Positions 1-14,362 of a stretch of 39,204 bases of DNA are shown here, in pieces. The stretch lies in the NCBI GenBank assembly GCA_014642895.1, contig BMJD01000042.1, forward strand, positions 1 to 39,204. The letters are read 5' to 3'. The DNA comes from Lentibacillus populi (GTDB lineage: Bacteria; Bacillota; Bacilli; Bacillales; Amphibacillaceae). Made by a program: the position numbers and the translations under genes. Under the pieces are notes generated by a model that saw only the letters and a program-made list of their open reading frames with translations, searched no databases and had not been told where the DNA came from. Each line of letters starts with the position of its first letter. The first letter of the stretch is position 1.

Positions 1-753
1 AATACACATCATCGCTATGCAGCATCTTTTACAGAAAACGGCAAGTTACAACTATCCAAGCTCGGGCAAATTCCTATTCACTTACATCGACCAATGGAAG
101 GCACAATCAAACAACTCCTCATCAAGCGACAAGGCAGTCGCTGGTATGCTATTTTCAGTGTCGAAGGACAAGCATACCCAGCACCAATCAATCGTGATCT
201 TGCAGTTGGCATTGATGTAGGGATAAATAAATACACAGTTCTGTCCGATGGAAAAAGCTATGAAAACCCTACATTTATTCATAAAACAGAAAAGAAACTT
301 AAAAGAGCGCAAGCAAAACTTTCTAAAATGAAACGCGGATCGGCAAATTATGTGAAACAAATAATTAAAGTCCGTTCCCTTCATGAAAAAGTAGCAAACC
401 AGCGAAGAGATTTTTTACATAAATTAAGCTACCATTTGGCGAAAGACTATTCGATCATTGCCGTAGAGGATCTTGACATCCGGCATATGGTAAAAAACAA
501 ACGTTTGTCAAAATCCATTTCCGATGCAGGATGGGGCATGTTTCGAAACATGCTCTCCTATAAATGTGAACGAAATGGAAGTATCTTGCTAAAAGTCGAT
601 CCAGCGTTCACGTCACAGGATTGTTCTACATGCGGAACACGAGCGCATATCTGTAAAGGATGTGGAACAATCCTGGATCGTGACCACAATGCAAGTCTTA
701 ATATATTGCGTAAAGGAATGGAACAGCTGGATCAGATGATGGCCATCGACTAA
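1..753 (+). CDS. tnpB: IS200/IS605-family RNA-guided endonuclease TnpB, 3' part (5' end outside window)
   Basis: The reading frame is open from base 1, so the gene starts left of the window; about 250 C-terminal residues are visible. TnpB is a nuclease guided by an omega RNA made from the element's right end. RuvC-I is seen as GIDVGIN (Asp codon near 214), RuvC-II as AVEDLDI (Glu codon near 466) and RuvC-III as DRDHNASLNIL (Asp near 682). The zinc ribbon reads CSTCG-TRAHI-CKGCG. Only five residues separate the two Cys pairs, whereas family members usually have about 12-16, so a small in-frame deletion is likely and activity is doubtful. No tnpA lies in the window. Family assignment is firm; function of this copy is not. 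Confidence 0.93.
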   Translation, partial: NTHHRYAASFTENGKLQLSKLGQIPIHLHRPMEGTIKQLLIKRQGSRWYAIFSVEGQAYPAPINRDLAVGIDVGINKYTVLSDGKSYENPTFIHKTEKKLKRAQAKLSKMKRGSANYVKQIIKVRSLHEKVANQRRDFLHKLSYHLAKDYSIIAVEDLDIRHMVKNKRLSKSISDAGWGMFRNMLSYKCERNGSILLKVDPAFTSQDCSTCGTRAHICKGCGTILDRDHNASLNILRKGMEQLDQMMAID

Positions 754-919
754 ATGAGAACACGAAAAACTGTAGGGCAAGGTTGTGTCCGAACAGTCTA
801 AACAAAGCCTGTGGAGACAATGTAAGACGTCTTAGGAATCCCCTAAGATGCAATGGTCTGTGAAACAGGAAGCCCCACCTTCAAGCATTCCGAAAGGATG
901 ATAAGGTGGGGTCATTCAC
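754..919 (+). ncRNA. Right end of the IS200/IS605 element; probable omega-RNA 3' part
   Basis: The 166 bp after the tnpB stop codon have the layout of an IS605-type right end: a non-coding, structured stretch closed by a strong hairpin and the sequence TCATTCAC. In characterised elements the omega RNA spans the 3' end of tnpB and this right end, and its guide is read from the DNA just beyond the boundary, here from about base 920. The upstream limit of the RNA cannot be read from sequence alone. Confidence 0.55.
873..911 (+). other. Subterminal hairpin of the IS right end
   Basis: CCCCACCTT (873-881) pairs perfectly with AAGGTGGGG (903-911). Inside it, CATTCC (886-891) and GGATG (896-900) form a second stem with one bulge and a GAAA tetraloop. 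In this family such imperfect hairpins are recognised by TnpA as single-stranded DNA and form the 3' stem of the omega RNA. Confidence 0.75.
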
Positions 920-955
920 GCGGATGTTCCTAGTGGTAGGTTAGTTCGATTGGGT

Positions 956-1198
956 ATAGTTTTTGCGCTGGGGTTGATGTATTCGTTCTCGGGGCGATGT
1001 TTCCACGATCGCCGGGCGATATTTACGCTTTCGGGTTGATGTTTCTCTTCTCGGGACGATGTTTTCACGCTCGGGTTGATGTTTCTCTTCTTGGGTCGAT
1101 GTTTCCTTCCTCGGGGCGATGTTTCTCTTCTTGAGTCGATATCCCTGCTCCTCGGGGCGATATTCCTGATCTCGAATCGGTGTCTCCGCTCCGGAGGG
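956..1198. repeat. Tandem array 1, about eleven 20-bp units
   Basis: A GATG-type core recurs at 976, 996, 1018, 1038, 1058, 1078, 1098, 1118, 1138, 1159 and 1179, i.e. every 20 bp with occasional 21-22. A typical unit reads GGGTTGATGTTTCTCTTCTC. The plus strand is pyrimidine-rich after the core. Units diverge towards the right edge. The array lies between the IS right end and the murA terminator, and is the same family as array 2. Open reading frames across it on both strands are periodic artefacts. Confidence 0.9.
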
Positions 1199-1234
1199 AA
1201 CGTGTATACCAAGGCTCTATTCTTCTACACGCAA

Positions 1235-1270
1235 AAAGCAGGTAATGCCCTACATGGCATTACCTGCTTT
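1235..1270 (-). terminator. Rho-independent terminator of murA
   Basis: A perfect 15-bp inverted repeat (1235-1249 / 1256-1270) with a 6-nt loop. Read leftward the stem is followed by a run of T. It sits about 75 bp beyond the murA stop codon. On the plus strand the stem is followed by only three T, so activity for tnpB is doubtful. Confidence 0.9.
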
Positions 1271-1284
1271 AACATACAATAGTA

Positions 1285-1303
1285 TAGAGGATGTTCAAAA
1301 AGT
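1285..1303. repeat. Terminus fragment of the GTTCAAAAAG dispersed repeat
   Basis: The stretch AGAGGATGTTCAAAAAGTC is the exact reverse complement of the right terminus of the element at 21953-22222. Only the terminus is shared; the following bases to about 1343 differ. It lies between murA and its terminator. Confidence 0.55.
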
Positions 1304-1343
1304 CACCAAATGATAAGCGGCCCACTTGAACAAGAACTTATAG

Positions 1344-2672
1344 TTAAGATAACTTTGCTATGAAATTATTATTCTGGTAATCTAGTTCTGCTTCCGGTTC
1401 TGCGATTTCCGCTTTTTCATCCACACGTTCAATATTTGCCCCTAAGGCAGCTAATTTGCCGGCGAGGTTAACATAGCCGCGATCCAGATGTTTTAATTCC
1501 GTAACACGTGTATAACCTTCCGCTCTTAATCCAGCAAGAATCAACGCTGCAGCCGCACGTAAATCGGTAGCAGCTACCTCGGCACCTTGCAAATCGGCGT
1601 CACCTTCCACAATGACACTCCGGCCTTCAATCTTCATTTTAGCGTTCATACGCCGAAACTCTTCCACATGCATGAAGCGATTTTCAAATACGGTTTCTGT
1701 TATCACACTTGTACCTTGTGCGAACAGCATCAACGCCATCATTTGCGATTGCATATCAGTTGGAAATCCTGGATGTGGCAATGTTTTGATGTCTGTTGCC
1801 TTTAATTTTTTCGGGCCAATTACACGTAATCCACCGTTTTCTTCTCTAATCGTTACATTCATTTCTTCAAGCTTGGAAATAACTGAACGAAGATGTTCAC
1901 TCACCGCATTTTCAATATAAATATTTCCCCCAGTAATCGCCGCAGCTACCATAAATGTACCTGCTTCGACACGGTCCGGTATAATTGCATGTTCTGTTCC
2001 GTGCAGGCTATCGACACCTTCAATTCGAATCGTTTCTGTACCAGCTCCAACAATTCGTGCGCCCATTTTATTCAAGAAATTAGCCAAATCAACAATCTCA
2101 GGCTCTTTTGCACAGTTTTCAATCACTGTTTTTCCTTCTGCCAGTGCAGCTGCCATCATAATATTCTCGGTAGCACCAACGCTTGGAACATCCAAGTAGA
2201 TCTTGGCACCCTGCAGACGGCCATTAACCTTTGCTTCAACAAAGCCGTTGCCAACATGTACCTCCGCGCCCATTGCTTCGAAACCCTTTAGATGTAAATC
2301 AATTGGCCTGGAGCCAATGGCACAGCCACCAGGCATTGCAACTTTGCCATGACCATAGCGCGCCAAAAGAGGCCCCAACACTAATACGGACGCACGCATT
2401 TTACGTACGTATTCAAAAGGGGCTTCCGTTGTTAACGGTTTTGACGCATCAATTGTAATGGTATTATTTTCAAAGTGTACATCTGCATTCATATTACGAA
2501 TAACTTCATTAATTGTATATACATCAGCTAAAACCGGAACATCATGTAAAACACTTTTTCCTTTGCTTGCGATAATACTTGCAGCGATTACAGGCAGCAC
2601 TGCATTCTTAGCACCTTCAACCTTAACGGCGCCGTTTAATTGTCTCCCGCCGCGAACGATGATCTTTTCCAT
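1344..2672 (-). CDS. murA: UDP-N-acetylglucosamine 1-carboxyvinyltransferase (MurA1)
   Basis: Transfers enolpyruvate from PEP to UDP-GlcNAc, the first committed step of peptidoglycan synthesis, in the cytoplasm; this is the fosfomycin target. At 442 aa it has the family length. Visible are the conserved Lys22-Asn23 near the N-terminus and the catalytic Cys117 within [10 protein letters not shown]. The ATG follows a good Shine-Dalgarno (AAGGAGAT). Position next to ywmB and downstream of the atp operon matches B. subtilis murAA. In B. subtilis spoIID follows; here a terminator, repeats and an IS follow instead. The C-terminus carries a short acidic tail (about residues 410-442). Confidence 0.97.
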   Translation of the reverse strand: MEKIIVRGGRQLNGAVKVEGAKNAVLPVIAASIIASKGKSVLHDVPVLADVYTINEVIRNMNADVHFENNTITIDASKPLTTEAPFEYVRKMRASVLVLGPLLARYGHGKVAMPGGCAIGSRPIDLHLKGFEAMGAEVHVGNGFVEAKVNGRLQGAKIYLDVPSVGATENIMMAAALAEGKTVIENCAKEPEIVDLANFLNKMGARIVGAGTETIRIEGVDSLHGTEHAIIPDRVEAGTFMVAAAITGGNIYIENAVSEHLRSVISKLEEMNVTIREENGGLRVIGPKKLKATDIKTLPHPGFPTDMQSQMMALMLFAQGTSVITETVFENRFMHVEEFRRMNAKMKIEGRSVIVEGDADLQGAEVAATDLRAAAALILAGLRAEGYTRVTELKHLDRGYVNLAGKLAALGANIERVDEKAEIAEPEAELDYQNNNFIAKLS

Positions 2673-2705
2673 GTTTCAATCTCCTTCAGTTGCAATTTCC
2701 CTATA

Positions 2706-3425
2706 TTAATATTCAGTTATCAAGATAGGTGTTCCTATCGTGAATGTTGTATCGCCGTTTTCATTTTCATTCATTGCCAATTGAATATTCATTGTTTTGT
2801 CCATTATGGAGATCTCTTGATTCCATAATGGTGTATACCCATAAATAATTTTTCCAACCGTTGAATGGTTAATGTTGTCTGTTTGTGTCAAAATTTGTTT
2901 TACCTTTAATTCGTTCATAAACGCTTTTAAAAAATCATCACTGCTAATTGTACCATTACTTTCAGTCGTCAGACAAGCAAATTCTTTTGCCTGTTTTGTG
3001 AACAAAGATTCAGGCAATGCATTTATTGTCGAATAATAAGCCTGCTTGATTGATTGGTCCCAGTAATCACCACGAATAACCGCAATAACCTCCGCTTTAT
3101 AATTGGCGTTTTTAGGAACGATGACCTTAAATGATTCGACAACGCTTTTCTGTTTTTGAGCGTCACTAAATGAATATTTTATAACGTTCTCATCATTTGT
3201 AGTAGAGGCTAAATAACTATTTTTTAATTGCTGTACCAACTTATCTGCTTTTGCTCGGGTGACCTGTTCTTTAATCGTTACTTGCCAATCTTCAACGGCT
3301 AAATTATTCTCCAAAACAACTGATGCTAAATCGACTATTTCATCGTCCGCAGTAGTGGTATATCCAAAAACGGTTTTCGTTAATAATGCAAGCAGCAATA
3401 AAAGAAAAAGACCTGTTTTTTTCAT
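2706..3425 (-). CDS. ywmB: YwmB-family exported protein (TATA-box-binding-like fold)
   Basis: About 239 aa with a hydrophobic N-terminal segment (MKKTGLFLLLLLALLTKTVF) that looks like a signal peptide or anchor, so the product is probably extracytoplasmic. Sequence and position between ywzB and murA match YwmB; I know of no defined function for the family. Two ATG codons are adjacent (3428 and 3425). The second gives a 7-nt spacing from the GGGGG Shine-Dalgarno and is preferred. That Shine-Dalgarno lies inside a perfect 10-bp hairpin, so translation may be controlled. The murA start codon is 33 bp downstream, so the two are probably co-transcribed. Confidence 0.85.
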   Translation of the reverse strand: MKKTGLFLLLLLALLTKTVFGYTTTADDEIVDLASVVLENNLAVEDWQVTIKEQVTRAKADKLVQQLKNSYLASTTNDENVIKYSFSDAQKQKSVVESFKVIVPKNANYKAEVIAVIRGDYWDQSIKQAYYSTINALPESLFTKQAKEFACLTTESNGTISSDDFLKAFMNELKVKQILTQTDNINHSTVGKIIYGYTPLWNQEISIMDKTMNIQLAMNENENGDTTFTIGTPILITEY

Positions 3426-3432
3426 CATAATT

Positions 3433-3469
3433 CCCCCTGTTCGGTTCTATAACCAGTATGAACAGGGGG
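3433..3469 (-). promoter_or_regulatory. 5'-leader hairpin covering the ywmB Shine-Dalgarno
   Basis: On the minus strand CCCCCTGTTC (3469-3460) pairs perfectly with GAACAGGGGG (3442-3433). The second arm contains the Shine-Dalgarno and ends 4-7 nt before the ATG. An inner 4-bp stem (GGTT/AACC) stacks within the loop. No T-run follows, so it is not a terminator. Confidence 0.75.
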
Positions 3470-3640
3470 ATAAAAATTAATACCGTACAAATATCGACAT
3501 GATTACTAGAGTAATAGGGTAGATTCCATCTAATATAGTTTACAGGTTTCAAGGGGGTACCAGCACCAAAACCGCCGCAACCCAATAAATAAACGCTTGA
3601 GCGTCTTTTTAAATTTCAGAAGCCAGAGGTTAGATTGGAA

Positions 3641-3664
3641 GAAATCGGCTAGGTAGCCGATTTC
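3641..3664. other. Perfect 10-bp inverted repeat between ywzB and ywmB
   Basis: GAAATCGGCT and AGCCGATTTC flank a 4-nt loop. No clear T-run follows on either strand, so it is at best a weak terminator or processing hairpin downstream of ywzB. The rest of the 3429-3704 gap shows no gene. Confidence 0.5.
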
Positions 3665-3704
3665 AATATCTTTCCTACCTGCCGATCTTTATTTTTCCTA
3701 TCCG

Positions 3705-3935
3705 TTAAAAAAGAAAAATAAGATCCCGTGACCATTGAAGGAATTCAAGGAAGAACCTGCTGACACCTGAACCAATTACAATGGTAATAAATAGCAAGAG
3801 AATTCGTGCCTCTGTTATACGCCCTTTTTGAATAAGCGGATCAACATTAATCGTTTGTACAACCTTCCAGGTAATAAATATGAAGATTAAATGCGATATC
3901 ATACTTACGATTGCAAGTTGTCCAATTGAAAACAT
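3705..3935 (-). CDS. ywzB: DUF1146 family small membrane protein YwzB
   Basis: A 76-aa protein with two predicted membrane helices (about residues 5-25 and 43-65), sequence typical of DUF1146, and the expected location just after atpC. An in-frame GTG at 3944 overlaps the Shine-Dalgarno AAGGTG, whereas ATG at 3935 has 8-nt spacing and gives the family length, so 3935 is chosen. Function is unknown. It is separated from atpC by a terminator and so is probably transcribed apart from the ATP synthase genes. Confidence 0.85.
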   Translation of the reverse strand: MFSIGQLAIVSMISHLIFIFITWKVVQTINVDPLIQKGRITEARILLLFITIVIGSGVSRFFLEFLQWSRDLIFLF

Positions 3936-4161
3936 TTCGTTCACACCTTATTATGTAATTCATCGTGCTTTACTATTGTAACTTTGCCATGTATACAGAC
4001 AAATGTCAATTGATTACTCGTGCATTTCATTCCCAGCAAAAAAAGTCGAATACTGTTACGATGTGGGAAATTATTATGCTGGCGTCAACTACATTTCCCG
4101 GGAAATATCGACGTTATTTTTAAAGGTGTTTTGTTTCATTTCGTATGGCTTATTTCACAGC

Positions 4162-4187
4162 AAAAATCTCCCACCAGTAGTGAGAGA
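4162..4187 (-). terminator. Terminator of the atp operon
   Basis: Read leftward, an 8-bp stem (TCTCTCAC / GTGGGAGA, one G-U pair) with a 5-nt loop is followed by TTTTTG. It lies about 28 bp past the atpC stop codon. Confidence 0.88.
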
Positions 4188-4214
4188 CTTTTCCTATTAG
4201 GCTTTGCTTATTAT

Positions 4215-4646
<432 letters not shown>

Positions 4647-4701
4647 TTATTTCTTATATATATCGTTACAACACAGCTGCTGCTTTAATAAGTCCGCAAT
4701 A

Positions 4702-7034
<2,333 letters not shown>

Positions 7035-7111
7035 TTAGCAGAGACCAGAAGTTGGATGTCAGATGTAGGCAAAACATACTTATTGACATGTTACTCTGTT
7101 CTCTAAAAATT

Positions 7112-8629
<1,518 letters not shown>

Positions 8630-8644
8630 TCACCCCTATCATCA

Positions 8645-9187
8645 TTAGTTTGCTCCTGCAATATTCCGTTCGATTCGTTTCAATTTTGCATGAAGCGAAC
8701 CATCATAGATCGTATTGCCTATCTGAAGTTTCACACCGCCGATTATCGACGGATCAATTTTGTTTTCAAGTTTAATTTCTTTTTTACCCAATCGCTTGGC
8801 AAATACGGCTGCAAGCTCTTTTATTTCAGCATCAGATAACTCCTGAACAGAATATACCGTTGCTTCTGCAATTCCCTGTGCATCGTAGACCATTTGTCTA
8901 AACTGATCAATAACGAACGGGATGATCTCAACACGATGACGTTCTACAAGCAATTTTAATGTATTGACGACATCGGTTGACATACCTTGAAACACTTCAT
9001 CCAGGAATTGTTTCTTTTTCTCATTATTGACACGAGGATGCTTGAGGAATGTGTAAAGTCGCTTATTATCTTGAAAAATTTCTTTCACAACACGAAATTC
9101 CTCAACCATTTCTTCATGTGCTTGTTTTTCAGTACCGAGCTGAAAGAGAGCATCTGCATAACGTTTAGCAACTACTGCTTCACTCAT
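8645..9187 (-). CDS. atpH: F1Fo ATP synthase subunit delta
   Basis: Peripheral-stalk protein linking F1 to subunit b, 180 aa. Typical N-terminal [13 protein letters not shown] and C-terminal [20 protein letters not shown] motifs are present. The start codon overlaps the atpF stop by 4 bp (ATGA), indicating translational coupling. Confidence 0.97.
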   Translation of the reverse strand: MSEAVVAKRYADALFQLGTEKQAHEEMVEEFRVVKEIFQDNKRLYTFLKHPRVNNEKKKQFLDEVFQGMSTDVVNTLKLLVERHRVEIIPFVIDQFRQMVYDAQGIAEATVYSVQELSDAEIKELAAVFAKRLGKKEIKLENKIDPSIIGGVKLQIGNTIYDGSLHAKLKRIERNIAGAN

Positions 9188-9711
9188 TGCTCTTCTCCTA
9201 CCTCTTTAATGTAGTCATTGATCAATTTTTCCTGATCTTGTGCACTTATTTCTTTCTCAATTACTTTACTTGCAATAAGAACTGATAATGAAGCCACTTT
9301 ATCCTGAAGTGCCTGGATTGCCTTTTCCTTCTCATTTTGAATTTCTTCTTGCGCAGCACGTTTGATACGCTCTGCTTCTTTTCGAGCTGAATCAACAATC
9401 TCCTGTTCTTGCCTTGCTCCAACATTTCTTGCATCTTCAATAATTTTTTGTGCTTCCTGTTTCGTTTGTTTTAATTGGACTGTCGCCTCTTCTTGCGCAC
9501 GTTCAGCCTCAGCACGGCTTTTTTCAGCAGCCTCGATTTCTGATGCAACATATTCTTCACGCTTCTGCATCATGGACATTAATGGTCCCCAGGCAAATTT
9601 ACGTATTAATACGAGTAGAACGATAAAGAAGAATAGTTGGGCTAACATGTCCCCGACTTGGAGACTGCCAACTGATGCATTGATAATAGAAAACCCAGTA
9701 AATACTTGCAC
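9184..9711 (-). CDS. atpF: F1Fo ATP synthase subunit b
   Basis: Peripheral stalk of Fo: one N-terminal membrane helix (about residues 17-37, [21 protein letters not shown]) then a long charged coiled coil rich in Glu, Gln and Lys; 175 aa. GTG at 9711 is chosen because AAAGGAG lies 8 nt upstream; an in-frame GTG at 9720 overlaps that site. The gene is separated from atpE by 133 bp that carry a hairpin. Confidence 0.96.
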   Translation of the reverse strand: MQVFTGFSIINASVGSLQVGDMLAQLFFFIVLLVLIRKFAWGPLMSMMQKREEYVASEIEAAEKSRAEAERAQEEATVQLKQTKQEAQKIIEDARNVGARQEQEIVDSARKEAERIKRAAQEEIQNEKEKAIQALQDKVASLSVLIASKVIEKEISAQDQEKLINDYIKEVGEEQ

Positions 9712-9794
9712 AGAATTCACTCCTTTCCCATCTAATCAGGCAGGAATTTCATTTATTTAACATTCGTTCTTAGCTTATTTCCAGTAAAAACAAC

Positions 9795-9826
9795 GGCGAA
9801 GGATCTTGTGGAAGACAAACTTCGCC
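9795..9826 (-). other. Intercistronic hairpin between atpE and atpF
   Basis: GGCGAAG (9795-9801) and CTTCGCC (9820-9826) form a 7-bp stem with a small inner stem. On the minus strand it is followed by GTTGTTTTTAC, a partial T-run. It could act as a 3' stabiliser or partial terminator for the atpI-B-E segment. The high atpE copy number needed for the c-ring makes this plausible. Confidence 0.6.
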
Positions 9827-9844
9827 ATTTCATTATTTGTTTAT

Positions 9845-10093
<249 letters not shown>

Positions 10094-10158
10094 TTAATCA
10101 TTTCCTGTTTTAACAGGTAAACTGTCAAAACCGGTTAATTAACAATATGAAATCATGC

Positions 10159-11273
<1,115 letters not shown>

Positions 11274-11672
11274 GGTTTACTCTTCTCCTGTAAATATTCA
11301 CGCTCGTTAAAGCGCATGCTTCATAAGCGACTTTTATGTTTTTCAGTCGATGTTTTTTGCAATAATGAAACATATGATTTCTAGTATTTCGCTTTAACGC
11401 CCTTATGCTCCAGGTAGCCGTATGTTTTGTCAGTCCAGCATTCTTTTCGCCAGTCGTCCAAGTTGACAAGAAGTGAGAAAAATCACTGACTTTACAGATA
11501 AGTTTCCTCATACTGTTATAATCGTGCATATTAAAAACAGGAATCTCGAGTTCGGATGACCTTCTGTTAACACACAAGAAAAATTCGACATCATTTTCCT
11601 ATTCCTAACGGCTCTTTCGATTACGCACAATTATCACAATATAGTGAAAACCCTACCATCCCATACTAGGAT

Positions 11673-11701
11673 AGTGTACAATAGCCATACTCTGTTGTCA
11701 A
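11673..11701 (-). promoter_or_regulatory. Probable sigma-A promoter of the atp operon
   Basis: On the minus strand TTGACA (11701-11696), a 17-bp spacer and TACACT (11678-11673). It would give a leader of about 390 nt before atpI. No riboswitch, T-box or coding signal is recognised in 11274-11672. It is the best -35/-10 pair I found in the gap. Confidence 0.6.
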
Positions 11702-11989
11702 TTGGTTTGTGATATAAAATACAAATTGGCAATTAGCCCATTTTTTCCAGGAGTAAGGTGGCTGAATTTCACCCTAGCCATTCGTACTCTAACTACACTT
11801 TTCTGATTTTGCAGGTTGTAATGTTAGCATCCACTCTTCCATTATAAAGGAAAATATTTGCCTATATCATGACATTTTTGTGAACGAAATAGTGACTAGA
11901 ATCGGAGAGGGAAATTGACATTTCATGCCGCAAAATTAATTCAATGTGAAGCTATTTTTGTATCTGCCATTGTCCCCCTCAATTACCAG
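11702..11989. other. Intergenic stretch between vpr-like gene and atp promoter
   Basis: No convincing gene, terminator or repeat. A 29-codon frame starting GTG at about 11758, after AGGAGTAAG, has no recognisable similarity and is not annotated. Confidence 0.4.
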
Positions 11990-14239
11990 TCAGCTGCGTT
12001 CTTCAGTTATTTCTATCTCCGTTTCATAGCTTTCATATTCGCCATTTTCCAGTTGAACGGTGATCAGTGCTTTATAAACTCCTGGTTCACCTAGGTCACG
12101 TTTGTCGATTTCGCCCTCGTTCATCCCTATTTTTGGGTCATCAATCGTTACAAATGGTCGTTCATATAATAATGTAGCAGAATTGTATAAATTGACTGTA
12201 ACACTTTTGACCGGGTCGGTTACATACAACTGATACATGTAACTGTCATCTGAAAAGGGTTTTAATGAAAAATCAAATCCCATTGCTTTTGGATAATCTG
12301 CCGTTTGATTCACAAACAAATATGGCAGATGATATTTTTTCTTTTCCTGGTTTAATGTCAGCCAGCCTTGATAGATCCCTTCCTCCAGCTGTTGGCTGAC
12401 AACATCCAACTTAACTTGAACGGTTTTTCGTTCATGTGCGTTAACCGTAAAGTTTTTAGGTAATTGAAAGTGCTGGCCTTTTTTCATGCTTGGGATGTCA
12501 AACGAATAGCTTTGATCCTGCGCTGTTGTATTTTCAATTACCAGGTCGACCGTTTTACTTTTTTTGTATCCGGTTATTTTACCGAATGATAGTAAAGGAT
12601 CATAAATAATGGTGTCTGTGTTAATGGCCAGTTTTGGCCTGATTTGTCCCATTCCCTGGACAATTGGATCATACAATTGTCCTTGTTTTCCCAGCGGCAG
12701 TGCCGTCGTTTTTAACGCACCTTCCATTTGTTCTACTGACCAATCAGGGTGTGCCTGCTTCAATAAAGCCATCGCGCCTGTGACATGTGGGGCTGCCATA
12801 CTTGTCCCTTGCAATTCACGATAACCACCAGGAACCGTACTTAAAATTTTTGCTCCGGGCGCGATAACCTCTGGCTTGATATCCCAATCAACGGTAACCG
12901 GACCACGCGAACTGAAATCGGCAATATTCTTCTTTGTTTGTTTATAGGTTGTCTCGAGATAAACAGCGTCCTTTTGCGATTTGTTGACTAGCCACTCTCC
13001 CGCTTGCTTCGTAGTGGCTGCAACCGGAATGGTTAGCGGATCCTTTTCATTTTCGACAGATCCTTGTAAAGCACCTTGCTCATTATTATAAATAACTACT
13101 GCTTCAGCGCCTGCCTCTTCCGCCATCTTTGCCTTTTCGTAAAAAGGAATTTTCCCACGTTCCATGAGCACTATTTTTCCCCGGACATTTGTTGGTTTGC
13201 CTGTTGTATGTACAACTTGATAATCTTTATCCAGATCCCACGCTTGTGAACCGGCCATTGGAGTAATCGCTATCGTTTTATCATTAGTAGGTTCATAAAG
13301 AAATGGCACCGCTTGTGGCATGGTCAATGCACCAACAGCCAACGCTTTTGATGCAGTCGCTGGTGATCCAACCGTCCAATTCTCCGGACCACTGTTTCCA
13401 TTAGCCGTAACAACCGCAACACCAAGGTCAACTGCACGATTTACGGCAATACTTGTCGGATAATCCGGACCATTAACAGCGTTTCCTAATGACAGATTAA
13501 TCATATCGACGCCATCTTTTACCGCTTGTTCCAGTGCGGCAATCACCTGTACTGATGTCCCCTGTCCGCCTGGACCTAATGCCCGGTATGCATAAATTTC
13601 GGCATCAGGAGCAACTCCCTTAAGTTTTCCGTCTGCGGCAATAATCCCGGCAACATGGGTCCCATGGAGGGTCGGTATCCCCTGCGAGGCAACCGTTTCC
13701 ATTGGGTCATCGTCAAGATCAACGAGGTCATAACCTTGTGTATAGTTTTTTGCCAGATCCGGGTGGTTGTAATCAATCCCCGTATCGACAACACCAACCT
13801 TAACCCCTTTTCCCGTGTAGGAAGTATTATTGACTGCCTCAGGAACAACAGCGTTAGACTTATTTTTGTTTAATGAATGAGCTTTTCTGTTGTTTTCAAC
13901 TTCTATTTGAATGTCTTCTATTGGTGGAGGGCCAACGGAATTTGCCTCATACGTTGTGACAGGATGGACTGCTTTAATAAATTCAAGCGACTCCATTTTG
14001 GCGAGCTTTTTCGGATCGCCCTGTAGTGCTAGACCGTGGAAAAGTTTGTCATATGTAGCAACAACATCAATAGAAGGGTAGTATGTCTCAATGTACTTTT
14101 GATGTTCTCCCGGCTCCCCATCTACTTCAATAATGACGGATACAGTATCATCGTCTTCTTCTGTATTAGCTAACGTGGTTGTATGAAGTAGTGCCAGGAG
14201 CATTGTTACCATTATACTTACCATGAAACATCGCCGCAT
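11990..14239 (-). CDS. vpr: Secreted subtilisin-like serine protease, Vpr type
   Basis: About 749 aa. Order: signal peptide (1-24), inhibitor-I9 propeptide (about 32-98), S8 catalytic domain with Asp152 (VVDTGID), His192 (HGTHVAG), oxyanion Asn282 (ANGNSGPE) and Ser480 (GTSMAAPHV), an inserted PA domain (about 340-425) between the His and Ser parts, then a beta-rich C-terminal region. This matches Vpr-type extracellular proteases. ATG at 14239 follows AAGGGGGG and starts directly at the signal peptide MRRCFMVSIMV; 18 upstream in-frame codons are not used in my call. All catalytic residues are intact. It is flanked by array 2 upstream and the atp promoter region downstream, apparently monocistronic. 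Confidence 0.94.
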   Translation of the reverse strand: MRRCFMVSIMVTMLLALLHTTTLANTEEDDDTVSVIIEVDGEPGEHQKYIETYYPSIDVVATYDKLFHGLALQGDPKKLAKMESLEFIKAVHPVTTYEANSVGPPPIEDIQIEVENNRKAHSLNKNKSNAVVPEAVNNTSYTGKGVKVGVVDTGIDYNHPDLAKNYTQGYDLVDLDDDPMETVASQGIPTLHGTHVAGIIAADGKLKGVAPDAEIYAYRALGPGGQGTSVQVIAALEQAVKDGVDMINLSLGNAVNGPDYPTSIAVNRAVDLGVAVVTANGNSGPENWTVGSPATASKALAVGALTMPQAVPFLYEPTNDKTIAITPMAGSQAWDLDKDYQVVHTTGKPTNVRGKIVLMERGKIPFYEKAKMAEEAGAEAVVIYNNEQGALQGSVENEKDPLTIPVAATTKQAGEWLVNKSQKDAVYLETTYKQTKKNIADFSSRGPVTVDWDIKPEVIAPGAKILSTVPGGYRELQGTSMAAPHVTGAMALLKQAHPDWSVEQMEGALKTTALPLGKQGQLYDPIVQGMGQIRPKLAINTDTIIYDPLLSFGKITGYKKSKTVDLVIENTTAQDQSYSFDIPSMKKGQHFQLPKNFTVNAHERKTVQVKLDVVSQQLEEGIYQGWLTLNQEKKKYHLPYLFVNQTADYPKAMGFDFSLKPFSDDSYMYQLYVTDPVKSVTVNLYNSATLLYERPFVTIDDPKIGMNEGEIDKRDLGEPGVYKALITVQLENGEYESYETEIEITEERS

Positions 14240-14362
14240 GCTGAAGTCCCCCCTTTTCCCTTTATTTTTTGGAAAAAGATGAAAATCATGCATGTATAGG
14301 CAGGGAATTTTTCTACGTGACAGGAGTGAGATTATTTTGAGCGTGTATATGGTTGGTTTTTT

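Noticed and set aside
956-1198. CRISPR array
   Set aside because: Units are contiguous with no unique spacers, and no cas genes are present.
916-1282. Frames across array 1 on both strands
   Set aside because: Repeat artefacts as above.
2458-2828. Plus-strand frames antisense to murA and ywmB
   Set aside because: Antisense shadows of well-supported genes.
3590-3610. Plus-strand terminator ACGCTTGAGCGT followed by T-run
   Set aside because: Loop of two bases is too small and no plus-strand gene precedes it.
11758-11848. Possible 29-codon plus-strand gene with AGGAGTAAG
   Set aside because: Short, composition not coding-like, no similarity recognised and no terminator.
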